Assembly: GCF_009617755.1 (NCBI RefSeq)
Contig: NZ_BGZH01000001.1
Location: 868,001-932,000 of the forward strand
Source: Marinobacter salsuginis
GTDB lineage: Bacteria > Pseudomonadota > Gammaproteobacteria > Pseudomonadales > Oleiphilaceae
DNA length: 64,000 nt
Direction of reading: 5' to 3'
Numbering within the stretch: the first letter of the stretch is position 1; each line of letters starts with the position of its first letter. The notes beneath the pieces were generated by a model. The model was not told the DNA's origin and did no database searches. It saw nothing but the letters and a program-made list of their open reading frames with translations. The position numbers were made by a program, and so were the translations under genes. Positions 45,912-54,005 of the stretch are shown piece after piece.

Positions 45912-46628
45912 TTGGTAGGAATACGGAAAACACCTCGCCGGCGAAACAGAGGCCGGCGCACAACTCTGGAGATCTGGAAAAGCCGGGCCAGATGGTATGG
46001 GCTCCCGATACTCGGTCTGTTGATGGGCACCTGGGCAACCCTTCGCTTCAGCCTTCTGGCACCGGATCCCCCGGCAAACCCCGAAGATGTCTGCGAAATT
46101 TTCCGGGAGCACCCCGTCTGGTACGACTACGCCAGCGAATCCGAGCAACGCTGGGGCACCCCCATCGCCACCCAGATGGCGTTCGTCTACTACGAATCCT
46201 CATTCCGCAGTCATGCCCGGCCGCCACGAACCCTGCTGTGGGGATTTATCCCCTGGACCAGGCCGACAACAGCCTACGGGTATGCCCAGGCACTGGACCC
46301 TGCCTGGCAGGAATATCTCGTAGCCAACGGCGAGGGCTGGTTTACCGTGCGAACCGACATGGAATATGCGCTGGATTTCGTAGGCTGGTACAACCAGCTG
46401 AGCCACCAACAGCTGGGTATTCCCTATTCAGCACCCAGGAAGCTGTATCTTGCCTACCATGAGGGCCGTGGAGGGTACGCTCGCAGGAGTTTTGAGCAAA
46501 AGCCGGCCGTCATGAACCTGGCGGGACGGGTGCAGAACCGGGCCTTACGATATGACAATCAGCTCAAAACCTGCGAACAGGAGTTCCAGTGCTGGCGCTG
46601 GTACCAGTTCTGGCCGTTTTGCGGCTGA
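45912..46628 (+). CDS. Lytic transglycosylase-like (SLT-fold) lipoprotein/anchor
   Basis: About 238 residues from a TTG at 45912 (GGAG eight bases upstream); a GTG at 45840 is an alternative and the start is uncertain. A basic N-terminus and one hydrophobic segment (YGLPILGLLMGTWATLRF) anchor it. The catalytic domain has ATQMAFVYYESSFRSHARPP, where the ESSF glutamate matches the SLT general acid, then TAYGYAQALDPAWQEY and LYLAYHEGRGGYARRSF. It would cleave peptidoglycan glycan strands. Similar proteins are annotated as EmtA-like or as transglycosylase SLT domain proteins. Confidence 0.82.
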   Translation: MVGIRKTPRRRNRGRRTTLEIWKSRARWYGLPILGLLMGTWATLRFSLLAPDPPANPEDVCEIFREHPVWYDYASESEQRWGTPIATQMAFVYYESSFRSHARPPRTLLWGFIPWTRPTTAYGYAQALDPAWQEYLVANGEGWFTVRTDMEYALDFVGWYNQLSHQQLGIPYSAPRKLYLAYHEGRGGYARRSFEQKPAVMNLAGRVQNRALRYDNQLKTCEQEFQCWRWYQFWPFCG

Positions 46629-46634
46629 TGCGCG

Positions 46635-47534
46635 CTAAAAAGTCGAAGAAATCTCCAGTTGGGACTCCAGAGCCTGAAGTCGTTCAACCAGGTATTCCAT
46701 GACAATGCGAACCCGGGCCATTTGCTGGGTGTCCTGATTGACATGCAGCCACAGATCAACACTTTCACCTTCCAGCGGGTCCGACAAGCGGCGCAGTTCG
46801 CGGGTGCTCTCCCCCAGATAGCAGGGCAAAACCGCCAGCCCGGCACCAGCTTTCGCCAGAGCATGCATGGATTGCAAGCTGTTGCAGCGAATGAAAGAAG
46901 TGACATTCTTCAGGTGCTTCCTGTACCACCGGCCAGTGGCCAGATGGCTGAAGGTTTCATCCGGCAGGATCCAGAGGCAACCTTCCGGGTGATTCTCGAT
47001 GTCCATATTGCGGTGACGCCGGCAATAACGCGCAGCCCCGTAAACGGCAGACTCGATGGCGGCAATCCGCTCGCCTTCGAGCGTTGCCTGGGGCTTGTTT
47101 TCAGATCGCAGGGTGAGATCGGCTTCGCGATGACTCAGATTGGCCACATCGTTGTCGGTCAGGGTTTCCAGTTCTATGTCCGGAAACTCGCGCACCAGCT
47201 CGGCGAGGATTGGGCTGAGCAATGCATTCATCATTGGGTCTTCGGCCGCCAGCCTCACTTTGCCGACCGGCGCTGAATCCTGCCCAACCAGTTTTCGCTC
47301 GAGATTTTCCATCTCGATGGCCAGCCGCTCGGCCTCCCGAAACGCGGTTTCGCCCACCGGCGTCAGATGCAATCCATCCCGGCTACGTTCAAAAAACTGC
47401 ACCCCCATCGACTCTTCCATCTGATCGAGTCGACGCAAAACTGTGGTTTGGTGCACACCCAGCAATTCTCCGGCTTTGGCAAGTGTTCCACCTATTGCCA
47501 GAGCCCTTATGTATCGAAGATAATCCCAGTCCAT
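46635..47534 (-). CDS. LysR-family transcriptional regulator
   Basis: 299 residues. The N-terminal winged helix-turn-helix reads YLRYIRALAIGGTLAKAGEL, LGVHQTTVLRRLDQME and FFERSRDGLHLTPVGE. The rest is a periplasmic-binding-like effector domain. It is divergent from a 64-residue small protein gene, and the 129-bp gap contains the 8-base inverted repeat TATTTGCA/TGCAAATA. The effector is unknown. Confidence 0.92.
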   Translation of the reverse strand: MDWDYLRYIRALAIGGTLAKAGELLGVHQTTVLRRLDQMEESMGVQFFERSRDGLHLTPVGETAFREAERLAIEMENLERKLVGQDSAPVGKVRLAAEDPMMNALLSPILAELVREFPDIELETLTDNDVANLSHREADLTLRSENKPQATLEGERIAAIESAVYGAARYCRRHRNMDIENHPEGCLWILPDETFSHLATGRWYRKHLKNVTSFIRCNSLQSMHALAKAGAGLAVLPCYLGESTRELRRLSDPLEGESVDLWLHVNQDTQQMARVRIVMEYLVERLQALESQLEISSTF

Positions 47535-47544
47535 AGCTACTGCA

Positions 47545-47590
47545 TATTTGCAACGTGAGTAGGGATTTTAACGTATTTGAGCTGCAAATA
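47545..47590. promoter_or_regulatory. TATTTGCA inverted repeat between LysR and small gene
   Basis: TATTTGCA (47545-47552) and TGCAAATA (47583-47590) are perfect reverse complements, 30 bases apart, just upstream of the LysR start. LysR proteins often bind two spaced sites near their own promoter, so autoregulation is plausible. Confidence 0.45.
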
Positions 47591-47663
47591 AGAACCCTTA
47601 GAATCGTCTGTAAATTAAAGGTAGATCGCTAATCAATTCACCAGAAATAAGGAGGAAGGCGCT

Positions 47664-47858
47664 ATGACTCAGAACCATATCGCAACCGTAAACCCGCTGC
47701 CGTCCAGTATCCTCCACAACAGTGCTGAGGTCAGGCGCCAGTATACCCGTGCTGCAGCAAAGCAGGCGGTACAGTTTGTCAGTCGTAAGATGCGGAACTT
47801 CAACCGGAAAGCAGCAAACGTTGCTCCGGACATGAGCCAGATGCAGGGCGGCCACTAA
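47664..47858 (+). CDS. 64-residue small basic protein of unknown function
   Basis: ATG 47664 follows a very strong site (AAGGAGGAAG, eight bases before). The protein (MTQNHIATVNPLPSSILHNS, then AEVRRQYTRAAAKQAVQFVS, then basic KMRNFNRKA) is basic and helical and ends MSQMQGGH. A strong two-way terminator follows 70 bp downstream. The good initiation site, terminator and divergent LysR gene indicate a real, well-expressed gene, possibly regulated by LysR. Family not recognised. Confidence 0.75.
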   Translation: MTQNHIATVNPLPSSILHNSAEVRRQYTRAAAKQAVQFVSRKMRNFNRKAANVAPDMSQMQGGH

Positions 47859-47926
47859 ACGGCAGTCGGGTCTGGCATGAGCGGGGAGATCGCTCAGGCT
47901 GAGAACAGAAAGAACATAAGGATTTG

Positions 47927-47963
47927 AAAACGCCGGTGGTACCCTTGGGGCCACCGGCGTTTT
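47927..47963. terminator. Strong bidirectional terminator
   Basis: AAAACGCCGGTGG (47927-47939) pairs perfectly with CCACCGGCGTTTT (47951-47963). A-run and T-run flank the stem, so it works for both the small gene (+) and the acyl-CoA synthetase (-). Confidence 0.92.
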
Positions 47964-47974
47964 GCGTTAGCGGA

Positions 47975-49657
47975 TCAGAATTCCCAGACGACTTTCCTCT
48001 TCTGGCTGAACCAGTCGTCCATCTTCTGGTTGTAGAAGTCTTCAATCACGTTCCGCTTGATCTTCATGGTCGGCGTTAGCATGCCATTTTCCATGGTCCA
48101 GGGCTCCCGGACCACAACCACAAAGGCGACCTTCTCGTGGGACTCGCACTCCGCGTTCACCGCGTCCAGCTCGGCCGCGAGTTCCTGCTCCAGCTCACCG
48201 CGATCAGCGCCGGTTTCCAGTTCATCCCGGGCTTCCTCGGAAAGCAGGACCATCAGGCAAGGCTGAGGCTGGTTCGCGCCAGCGACACAGACCACCTCGG
48301 CCTTGGGATGATTGAAGCGGTTCTCGATGGGCACCGGAACCACGTACTTGCCCTTGGACGTTTTGAACAGATCCTTTACCCGGCCAGTGATCCGGAGGGT
48401 ACCGTCCCGGTCAATTTCGCCCATATCGCCGGTTTTCAGGAAGCCGTCATCAGTAAGGTCCTCTTTGGTTTTCTCTTCATTCTTGTAATATCCCAGCATC
48501 TGCCCCGGGCTTTTCACCTGCACCTCGCCACCCTCGCCGATACGGTGTTCCACTCCAGGGTTAGCCATCCCCACAGAGCCAGCACGGGCCTGCCCGGGCC
48601 GGTTGGCATGGGAATACCCGAAGTTTTCCGACATTCCGTACACTTCCAACAGCTCCAGCCCGAGATTGCGATACCAGTTGACGATATCCGCTGACAGCGG
48701 CGCCGCGCCGGTAAGGGCTGCCCGGCAATAGTCCAGTCCCAGCTGTTTCAGAACCTTCTTTTTGACCAGACCGCTGATAATGGGCAGGTTGAAGAGCAGC
48801 TTCTGCTTCTTCGGTGGCAATTTGGCGTTAACACCCAGATAGAACTTCATCCACAGGCGAGGTACGGAGAAAAACAGCGTCGGCCTTGCCCGCTGCAGGT
48901 CTTCCTGGAAGGTATCCAGGGAATTCGCAAAGTAGAGATGGAATCCGTAATAGAGGGACTGCGTTTCAACCGCTGCGCGCTCAGCCACATGAGCCAGGGG
49001 CAGATAGGACAGCATGCGTTCTTCAGAGGAAACCGGGAACAGCTGCTGCAGGCCATCGGCCACCGAAATCATGGTGCGGAAACTGTGCATGACGCCTTTC
49101 GGACGGCCGGTGCTGCCCGAGGTATACACAATGGTGGCCAGGTTGTCCGGATCCGGCAATTTGGGCTCTGCCGGTTGCTGGTCGGCGATGATATCCAGCC
49201 ATTTCGGGGTGTCGTCCCGTGGCGACATGGGCAGCGAAATGATCGGTAGGTCGTCCGGAATGTGGTTCTTGATGTCGTTCCAGCCGTCCGCAGTGCCATC
49301 CAGTTTGCCGAGGAACAATAACTTTGCCTCACTGTGCTCAAGCACGTAAGCGGCCGTGTCACCGTTGAGCGTGGGATAGAGCGGCACGGAAACGTGGCCC
49401 GCCGCCCAGATCGCCAGGTCGGCCAGGATCCAGTGCGCACTGTTCTTGCCGAGGATACTGATATTGCTGGGCTCGGGCAGTTCCAGGCTGTTCAGGTAAG
49501 CGGCCATCCTGGACACCTGGTCGGCAGCCTGTTTCCAGGTAATATCCTCGACACGGCCATCCGGGTACGGCTGGGTAAGATAAACGTTATCGGGGGTTTC
49601 CTCTGCCCAGTAGTACAGGCAATGGAGTGAGGTCTGCTTCCAGGGATCTACCGCCAT
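47975..49657 (-). CDS. Long-chain acyl-CoA synthetase (AMP-binding)
   Basis: 560 residues. The AMP-binding motif TIVYTSGSTGRPKGVMHSFR is intact, followed by the A5 region LEVYGMSENFGYSH, FLKTGDMGEIDRDGTLRITGR and the C-terminal lysine context MLTPTMKIKRNVIEDFY. It resembles FadD15/ACSL-type enzymes (YLPLAHVAERAAVETQSLYYG, KGKYVVPVPIENRF) rather than AlkK. It activates long-chain fatty acids to acyl-CoA and is likely part of fatty-acid or alkane use. It is monocistronic, with a strong terminator. Confidence 0.92.
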   Translation of the reverse strand: MAVDPWKQTSLHCLYYWAEETPDNVYLTQPYPDGRVEDITWKQAADQVSRMAAYLNSLELPEPSNISILGKNSAHWILADLAIWAAGHVSVPLYPTLNGDTAAYVLEHSEAKLLFLGKLDGTADGWNDIKNHIPDDLPIISLPMSPRDDTPKWLDIIADQQPAEPKLPDPDNLATIVYTSGSTGRPKGVMHSFRTMISVADGLQQLFPVSSEERMLSYLPLAHVAERAAVETQSLYYGFHLYFANSLDTFQEDLQRARPTLFFSVPRLWMKFYLGVNAKLPPKKQKLLFNLPIISGLVKKKVLKQLGLDYCRAALTGAAPLSADIVNWYRNLGLELLEVYGMSENFGYSHANRPGQARAGSVGMANPGVEHRIGEGGEVQVKSPGQMLGYYKNEEKTKEDLTDDGFLKTGDMGEIDRDGTLRITGRVKDLFKTSKGKYVVPVPIENRFNHPKAEVVCVAGANQPQPCLMVLLSEEARDELETGADRGELEQELAAELDAVNAECESHEKVAFVVVVREPWTMENGMLTPTMKIKRNVIEDFYNQKMDDWFSQKRKVVWEF

Positions 49658-49867
49658 AAACGGCTCCTTTTTGTTATTTTACTTTATGTTTTGGTTTGCA
49701 ATTCCTGTTCATACTAGCGTCATTTCAGACCCGCTCAATAGCATTTAGTGCCCGCACGATTGGCAAATTAATCCTCGTCTGAGAGCTGTTCCTCAAAATT
49801 TTTCGTAACATTTGTCAAGTTTGAGCTACTGTGAATAGTGTGACTCCACTTTCCGAGCAAATTGGAT

Positions 49868-49981
49868 ATGGCCATGAGCAAAGCAAAACGTTCGTTTTTG
49901 ATCTTTCCCGCCTGGGGCATCATTCTTCTGGGTTCGGGTGCCTTCTTCTACAGTGCCTACGCCGGAATGCTGGGGTCCTGA
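49868..49981 (+). CDS. 37-residue single-helix membrane protein (candidate)
   Basis: ATG 49868 (or 49874) to TGA 49979-49981. A basic start (MAMSKAKRS) is followed by one hydrophobic helix, FLIFPAWGIILLGSGAFFYS, and the protein ends AYAGMLGS. This is the classic small membrane protein layout (positive-inside, one TM). The ribosome site is weak. It lies in a 339-bp gap between the acyl-CoA synthetase and Lrp genes that otherwise seems empty except for AT-rich promoter-like sequence. Confidence 0.55.
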   Translation: MAMSKAKRSFLIFPAWGIILLGSGAFFYSAYAGMLGS

Positions 49982-49996
49982 TCGGAGCAGGATTTT

Positions 49997-50425
49997 CTAG
50001 CGTCGGAACCGGGTTTCGAGGACCACGGCAGAGTTGGTCCTCTCAACTCCTTCCAGATTGCCGATGTCATCCAGCACAGCGCTCAGCTCCTCCAGGGACT
50101 GGGCCTGCACGATGGCAATCAGGTCGTACTCTCCGCTCACCGAGAACAGCTGCGAAACCTGGCTGATCCCCTCCAGTGCGGCATTGGTCCGGCTGGTCAG
50201 TTTCTGGAAAACCTTGATCGATACGTGCGCCTCCACCTGGCTGGCAGAAAACTCCCCACCCAACTGCACCGAGTAGCCGCGGATCACCCCGCTGGCCTCC
50301 AACCGCGCGATGCGATTCTGTACCGTTGACCGTGACACATGCATGGCCTTCGCCAGCTCGGTAATACTGGCCCGGGCATTCTGCCTCAGCAGCATCAATA
50401 GCTTCTGATCCTGCGAACTGATCAT
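49997..50425 (-). CDS. Lrp/AsnC-family transcriptional regulator
   Basis: 142 residues from ATG 50425 (AGGAG upstream). The helix-turn-helix reads DQKLLMLLRQNARASITELA, KAMHVSRSTVQNRIARLEASG; the C-terminal RAM domain includes VSGEYDLIAIVQAQSLEELS and VERTNSAVVLETRF. Such regulators sense amino acids. It is divergent (117 bp) from the astA-like/DUF1338 pair, an obvious target by position. Confidence 0.92.
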   Translation of the reverse strand: MISSQDQKLLMLLRQNARASITELAKAMHVSRSTVQNRIARLEASGVIRGYSVQLGGEFSASQVEAHVSIKVFQKLTSRTNAALEGISQVSQLFSVSGEYDLIAIVQAQSLEELSAVLDDIGNLEGVERTNSAVVLETRFRR

Positions 50426-50542
50426 TCTGCCAAAACTCCTTATCAATTTGCCGTTATTGTAGACCATTTCGACCGTTATGCAGCTGCAATCAGGCAGCCT
50501 CGCCTTTCATACTGAGCCGAAACAATGCTCAGGATCCTCGCC

Positions 50543-51658
50543 ATGATAATTCGACCAATCGCCCCCAGGGATCTCGATGCCCTGGAACAGATCGCCACTG
50601 AATCCGGCCCTGGCTTCACCTCCCTGATGCCGGATCGCGATGCCCTGAGTCGAAAGATCGATCACTCGGGGGAAAGCTTCGCCCGAACGGTAACGAAGCC
50701 AGGCGATGAACATTATCTTTTCGTGCTGGAGGACAGCACGACCGGCGATATTATGGGCACCACCGGAATTGAAGCCGCCGCTGGCGTCAACCGCCCTCTC
50801 GTCCATTTCCGTCGCAATGCCGTTATTCATCACGCAGAAGATCGACAGAAACGTCAGATTGAGGAAAGCCTGACCCGTTGCCAGCACTACACCGGTTGCA
50901 CCGAGGTCTGTTCGCTGTACCTTCGGCCTGAATTTCGACGGGCCAATGCCGGCAAACTGCTCTCCAGGGTGCGTTTTCTCTTCATGGCCCTGCACCCGGA
51001 GCGGTTCGCAGACACCGTGATCGCAGAAATGCGAGGTGTTTCAGATGCTTCTGGCCAATCCCCATTCTGGGACTGGCTCAGGCACCAGGTGGCTGATCTG
51101 GATTTCATGTCTGCAACACAGCTGGCCTGCTGCGGCCAGAGCGGCTTCATTGACCGCTTCATCCCCGCCACACCCTTGTATCTCCGGCAAATGACCAGTG
51201 AAGCCATCGCGGCTATCGGCCAGGTGCACGAGGATACCCGTGCGGCGCGGCATATGCTGGAACGCGAAGGCTTTCGCCACCGGGGGTTCGTGGATCTTCT
51301 GGACGGTGGACCGACCCTGGAGTGCCGCAGGTCAGACATTGCCAGCGTCCGGGAAACCTACATGGCAAACACCGTGACCGGGCAACAGGATCCGGCGGAC
51401 AATTCGGGAGGAACCGGTAAATCCGCTATAGTTGCCAATGCCAGTTGTTCAGAATTCAGGGCTACGGTGACCGATCAGGTCTGGCCGACCGCATACAGCA
51501 ATGACCTTGTGGTGGAACCGCAAATCGCAAATCAACTGGACCTTGGCGACGGCAGTCTGGTGTGCTGCCTGCCCCTGGGCCAGACCAGCAAGCAGTCACA
51601 GAAGCGCCAACCGCCCCGTCACAAACAGGCTAATGAGGAGATTCGCTATGCATACTGA
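50543..51658 (+). CDS. astA: Arginine N-succinyltransferase (AstA/AruF-like)
   Basis: 371 residues, somewhat longer than the usual ~340. It has the AstA layout: IIRPIAPRDLDALEQIATES, DEHYLFVLEDSTTGDIMGTT, EVCSLYLRPEFRRANAGKLL, FADTVIAEMRGVSDASGQSP and IGQVHEDTRAARHMLEREGF. AstA transfers succinate from succinyl-CoA to arginine as the first step of the AST pathway. No astB, astC, astD or astE is adjacent, and the C-terminal ~60 residues are unusual, so a different amine substrate is possible. It overlaps the DUF1338 gene by 11 bp. Confidence 0.85.
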   Translation: MIIRPIAPRDLDALEQIATESGPGFTSLMPDRDALSRKIDHSGESFARTVTKPGDEHYLFVLEDSTTGDIMGTTGIEAAAGVNRPLVHFRRNAVIHHAEDRQKRQIEESLTRCQHYTGCTEVCSLYLRPEFRRANAGKLLSRVRFLFMALHPERFADTVIAEMRGVSDASGQSPFWDWLRHQVADLDFMSATQLACCGQSGFIDRFIPATPLYLRQMTSEAIAAIGQVHEDTRAARHMLEREGFRHRGFVDLLDGGPTLECRRSDIASVRETYMANTVTGQQDPADNSGGTGKSAIVANASCSEFRATVTDQVWPTAYSNDLVVEPQIANQLDLGDGSLVCCLPLGQTSKQSQKRQPPRHKQANEEIRYAY

Positions 51659-52454
51659 TCCGGACACCCTGTTCGAGAGGCTATGGGAGTCCTATCGGCA
51701 GGTGACCCCCTCTGCCGAACGTATACATAAAATCCTGGGCGCCGAAGAGGGGCAGGCCATCGTCAACGATCATATTGCGCTTCGCACCTTCAATCTGGAT
51801 CCGGTGCGCCTGGACGCCCTGGCCGAGCACTTTCTCAGCCTCGGCTACCGTCAGGGCGGTGAATACCATTTCGAGGCTAAGAAACTCTATGCCAGGCATT
51901 ATGAGCACCCCTCCCTGGAGCTTCCCAAGGTTTTCATCTCCGAGCTGCTGGTGGAGCAATGTTCGCCGGAGTTACAGTCTGTGGTGAAGCGGCTTGTTGA
52001 ACAGGTAAGGCCGGAAGCGGTTGCCGCCGATGATTTCCTGTATTCGGGGCGCCACTGGCAAGTCGATTACGGCACCTACCGCGAGTTGATGAAGGAAAGC
52101 GAATACGCGGCCTGGATGGCCGCCTGGGGCTATCGCGCCAACCATTTCACGGTCAGCATCAACCATCTGGACCAGTTCCGCTCGGTGCCGGAAATCAACC
52201 AGTTGCTGAAAGCTCATGGCTACAAGGTAAATGCATCTGGCGGGGAGGTGAAGGGCTCGCCGGAAGACCTGCTGGAGCAATCATCAACCATGGCTGACCG
52301 TGTACCTGTGGCGTTTGCCGACCAGACAGTGACCATACCCAGCTGTTTCTACGAGTTTGCCCTGCGTTATCCGAAACCCGATGGCCAGCTCTACTCGGGT
52401 TTCGTGGCGGCATCCGCCGACAAGATCTTCGAAAGCACAAACGCTGGCAGCTGA
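51648..52454 (+). CDS. DUF1338 protein (HglS-like 2-oxoadipate dioxygenase/decarboxylase family)
   Basis: 268 residues from ATG 51648 (GAGGAG seven bases upstream), overlapping the astA stop by 11 bp. DUF1338 features are AIVNDHIALRTFN (first metal histidine), YHFEAKKLYARHYEHP, KVFISELLVEQ (glutamate), WGYRANHFTVSINHL and the final YEFALRYP. Members such as HglS convert 2-oxoadipate to 2-hydroxyglutarate in lysine breakdown. Pairing with AstA and an Lrp regulator points to amino acid catabolism. The substrate in this organism is inferred. Confidence 0.88.
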   Translation: MHTDPDTLFERLWESYRQVTPSAERIHKILGAEEGQAIVNDHIALRTFNLDPVRLDALAEHFLSLGYRQGGEYHFEAKKLYARHYEHPSLELPKVFISELLVEQCSPELQSVVKRLVEQVRPEAVAADDFLYSGRHWQVDYGTYRELMKESEYAAWMAAWGYRANHFTVSINHLDQFRSVPEINQLLKAHGYKVNASGGEVKGSPEDLLEQSSTMADRVPVAFADQTVTIPSCFYEFALRYPKPDGQLYSGFVAASADKIFESTNAGS

Positions 52455-52476
52455 TCCAGCGCGTCAGATCTGACCG

Positions 52477-53133
52477 TCAAGACCACCCCTGCTCGCCGAG
52501 CAGGGGGACAAACCGCACCGCGCCCAGGTTATCGGTCCGGAATCCATCCTCTGCCAGGCGGGTAACGCGCATTAGTGTCTGCACGGAATGCTCCGAGCCC
52601 ACCGGAATGACCAGGTGCCCGCCAACTGCAAGCTGATGCGTTAACGAATCGGGCACAGCTGGCGCGCCCGCAGCCACGACGATACCGTCGTAAGGCTGGT
52701 GCTCCGGCCACCCCATGGTGCCGTCGCCGCAGCAAACCTCGACATTGTCAAACCCCTCGGCGGCAAGCGTACGGGCAGCGCGATCGGCCAGTTCCTCTAC
52801 CCGTTCAATACTGAACACCTCACCGGCAATGCACCCGAGAACCGCGGCGGCATACCCGGAGCCGGTACCTATGTCGAGAACCCTTTCCCCGCCCTCCAGG
52901 TCCAGGGCTTCTGTCATTAACGCCACGATATAAGGCTGAGAAATTGTCTGCCCGGCCCCTATAGGCAGGGGGCTGTCATCGTAGGCGCAGTCCCGCATGC
53001 GCTCGGGAACGAAGCGTTCACGCGCCACCCGGCCCATGGCCTCGAGCACCAGCGGCGATTCGATTCCCCGGGCACGAAGCTGATATTCCACCATGGAAGC
53101 TCTGCGCGATTCGAAGCCATTATCCCGATTCAT
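52477..53133 (-). CDS. pcm: Protein-L-isoaspartate O-methyltransferase
   Basis: 218 residues. The SAM motif VLDIGTGSGYAAAVLG and the family segments ESPLVLEAMGRVARERFVP, YDDSPLPIGAGQTISQPYIV and PYDGIVVAAGAPAVPD are intact. The enzyme methylates abnormal isoaspartyl residues to start repair of aged proteins in the cytoplasm. Length is standard. It is convergent with the DUF1338 gene and divergent from the AbiTii-domain gene. No surE or nlpD is adjacent in this window. Confidence 0.95.
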   Translation of the reverse strand: MNRDNGFESRRASMVEYQLRARGIESPLVLEAMGRVARERFVPERMRDCAYDDSPLPIGAGQTISQPYIVALMTEALDLEGGERVLDIGTGSGYAAAVLGCIAGEVFSIERVEELADRAARTLAAEGFDNVEVCCGDGTMGWPEHQPYDGIVVAAGAPAVPDSLTHQLAVGGHLVIPVGSEHSVQTLMRVTRLAEDGFRTDNLGAVRFVPLLGEQGWS

Positions 53134-53324
53134 TGTCTTGATCCCTTCCCGTGGTCTGGCTGATTACCGGAAGTTACAAAGCAGTAACTTTTTTACAACG
53201 GCGCACCCAACATTATCTGACTACTTTTTAGTCACCGGCAATGACAGATACAACTACCGAACGCCAAAAACAACAAACGTGCAACGGGAAGGAACACCGG
53301 GAACCCCGTTGTCGAGGAGGAGAA

Positions 53325-53990
53325 ATGTCAACATCCGTGAACCATCTTGACGAGCGCACGCGGGATTCCTCCGATTTGCTCGAAGAGATCATGCCCTCAG
53401 CCATCACCCTTGCCATGATGCTTCGCCACCGGAAAATGGCTGCCTGGCTGCGTACCGAATTTGATGGCTACCAGGATGTTGCAGCCGCACCGCCCTACCG
53501 GCGTGGTTTGCATGGACACATCGTTGCCAAATCTCCCCAATACGGCTGGATTCCTGCACCGGTAGATGATCAGCAAAAAGAGGAATTCGGTTACATGGAC
53601 CTGCCCGAGGGGGTAAAAGCCCTCGAGAAAATCTGTGTGAACTGCAAAAAGGGCAACGGCAACCGGGTGCTGCTGGAAAAAGACGAGATGGCGGTGCTGC
53701 AGAAGCAGATCAATCTGACGGCCGAACTGGCCATCAATCTGAGCCGCGACGCCTATTGCCGGCTGCTGAGAACCGTTCGCGCCGCGATCTACCTCTGGAC
53801 CCAGGACCTTATGGCCGAGGGTATTGCCGGAGAACACAATCACTACAGCCCGGATGAGCGGGCTAAAGTGGCCCACCTGGATGAACCCGAGAAGTTCTGG
53901 CGACGGGCCATGGAAGAAGTCGACAACCTCCCGATACCGGACGTGCGAGAGGTTGGGTTCTTCGAGAGGGTGTTCGGACGCGCGGGCTGA
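53325..53990 (+). CDS. AbiTii-domain protein
   Basis: 221 residues with a strong GAGGAGGAGAA site. The N-terminal ~90 residues read LLEEIMPSAITLAMMLRHRK, MAAWLRTEFDGYQD and then APPYRRG, which fits the AbiTii domain known from phage-abortive-infection and other defence-related proteins. The middle and C-terminal part is helical (LTAELAINLSRDAYCRLLRT, AAIYLWTQDLMAEGI) and ends with a variable tail. No toxin, nuclease or partner gene is next to it. A phage-defence role is possible but unproven. The neighbours (pcm, tauE) are ordinary. Confidence 0.72.
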   Translation: MSTSVNHLDERTRDSSDLLEEIMPSAITLAMMLRHRKMAAWLRTEFDGYQDVAAAPPYRRGLHGHIVAKSPQYGWIPAPVDDQQKEEFGYMDLPEGVKALEKICVNCKKGNGNRVLLEKDEMAVLQKQINLTAELAINLSRDAYCRLLRTVRAAIYLWTQDLMAEGIAGEHNHYSPDERAKVAHLDEPEKFWRRAMEEVDNLPIPDVREVGFFERVFGRAG

Positions 53991-54005
53991 AGCCCGCCAC
54001 TCCGC

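Noticed and set aside
52486..52506. CCCCTGCT/AGCAGGGG hairpin near the pcm stop codon
   Set aside because: It lies inside the pcm coding end and lacks a T-run; a terminator for the convergent gene is possible but weakly supported.
53982..53997. GCGGGCT-GA-AGCCCGC hairpin at the end of the AbiTii gene as a terminator
   Set aside because: The loop is only two bases (four with a shorter stem) and no T-run follows, so it was not called.
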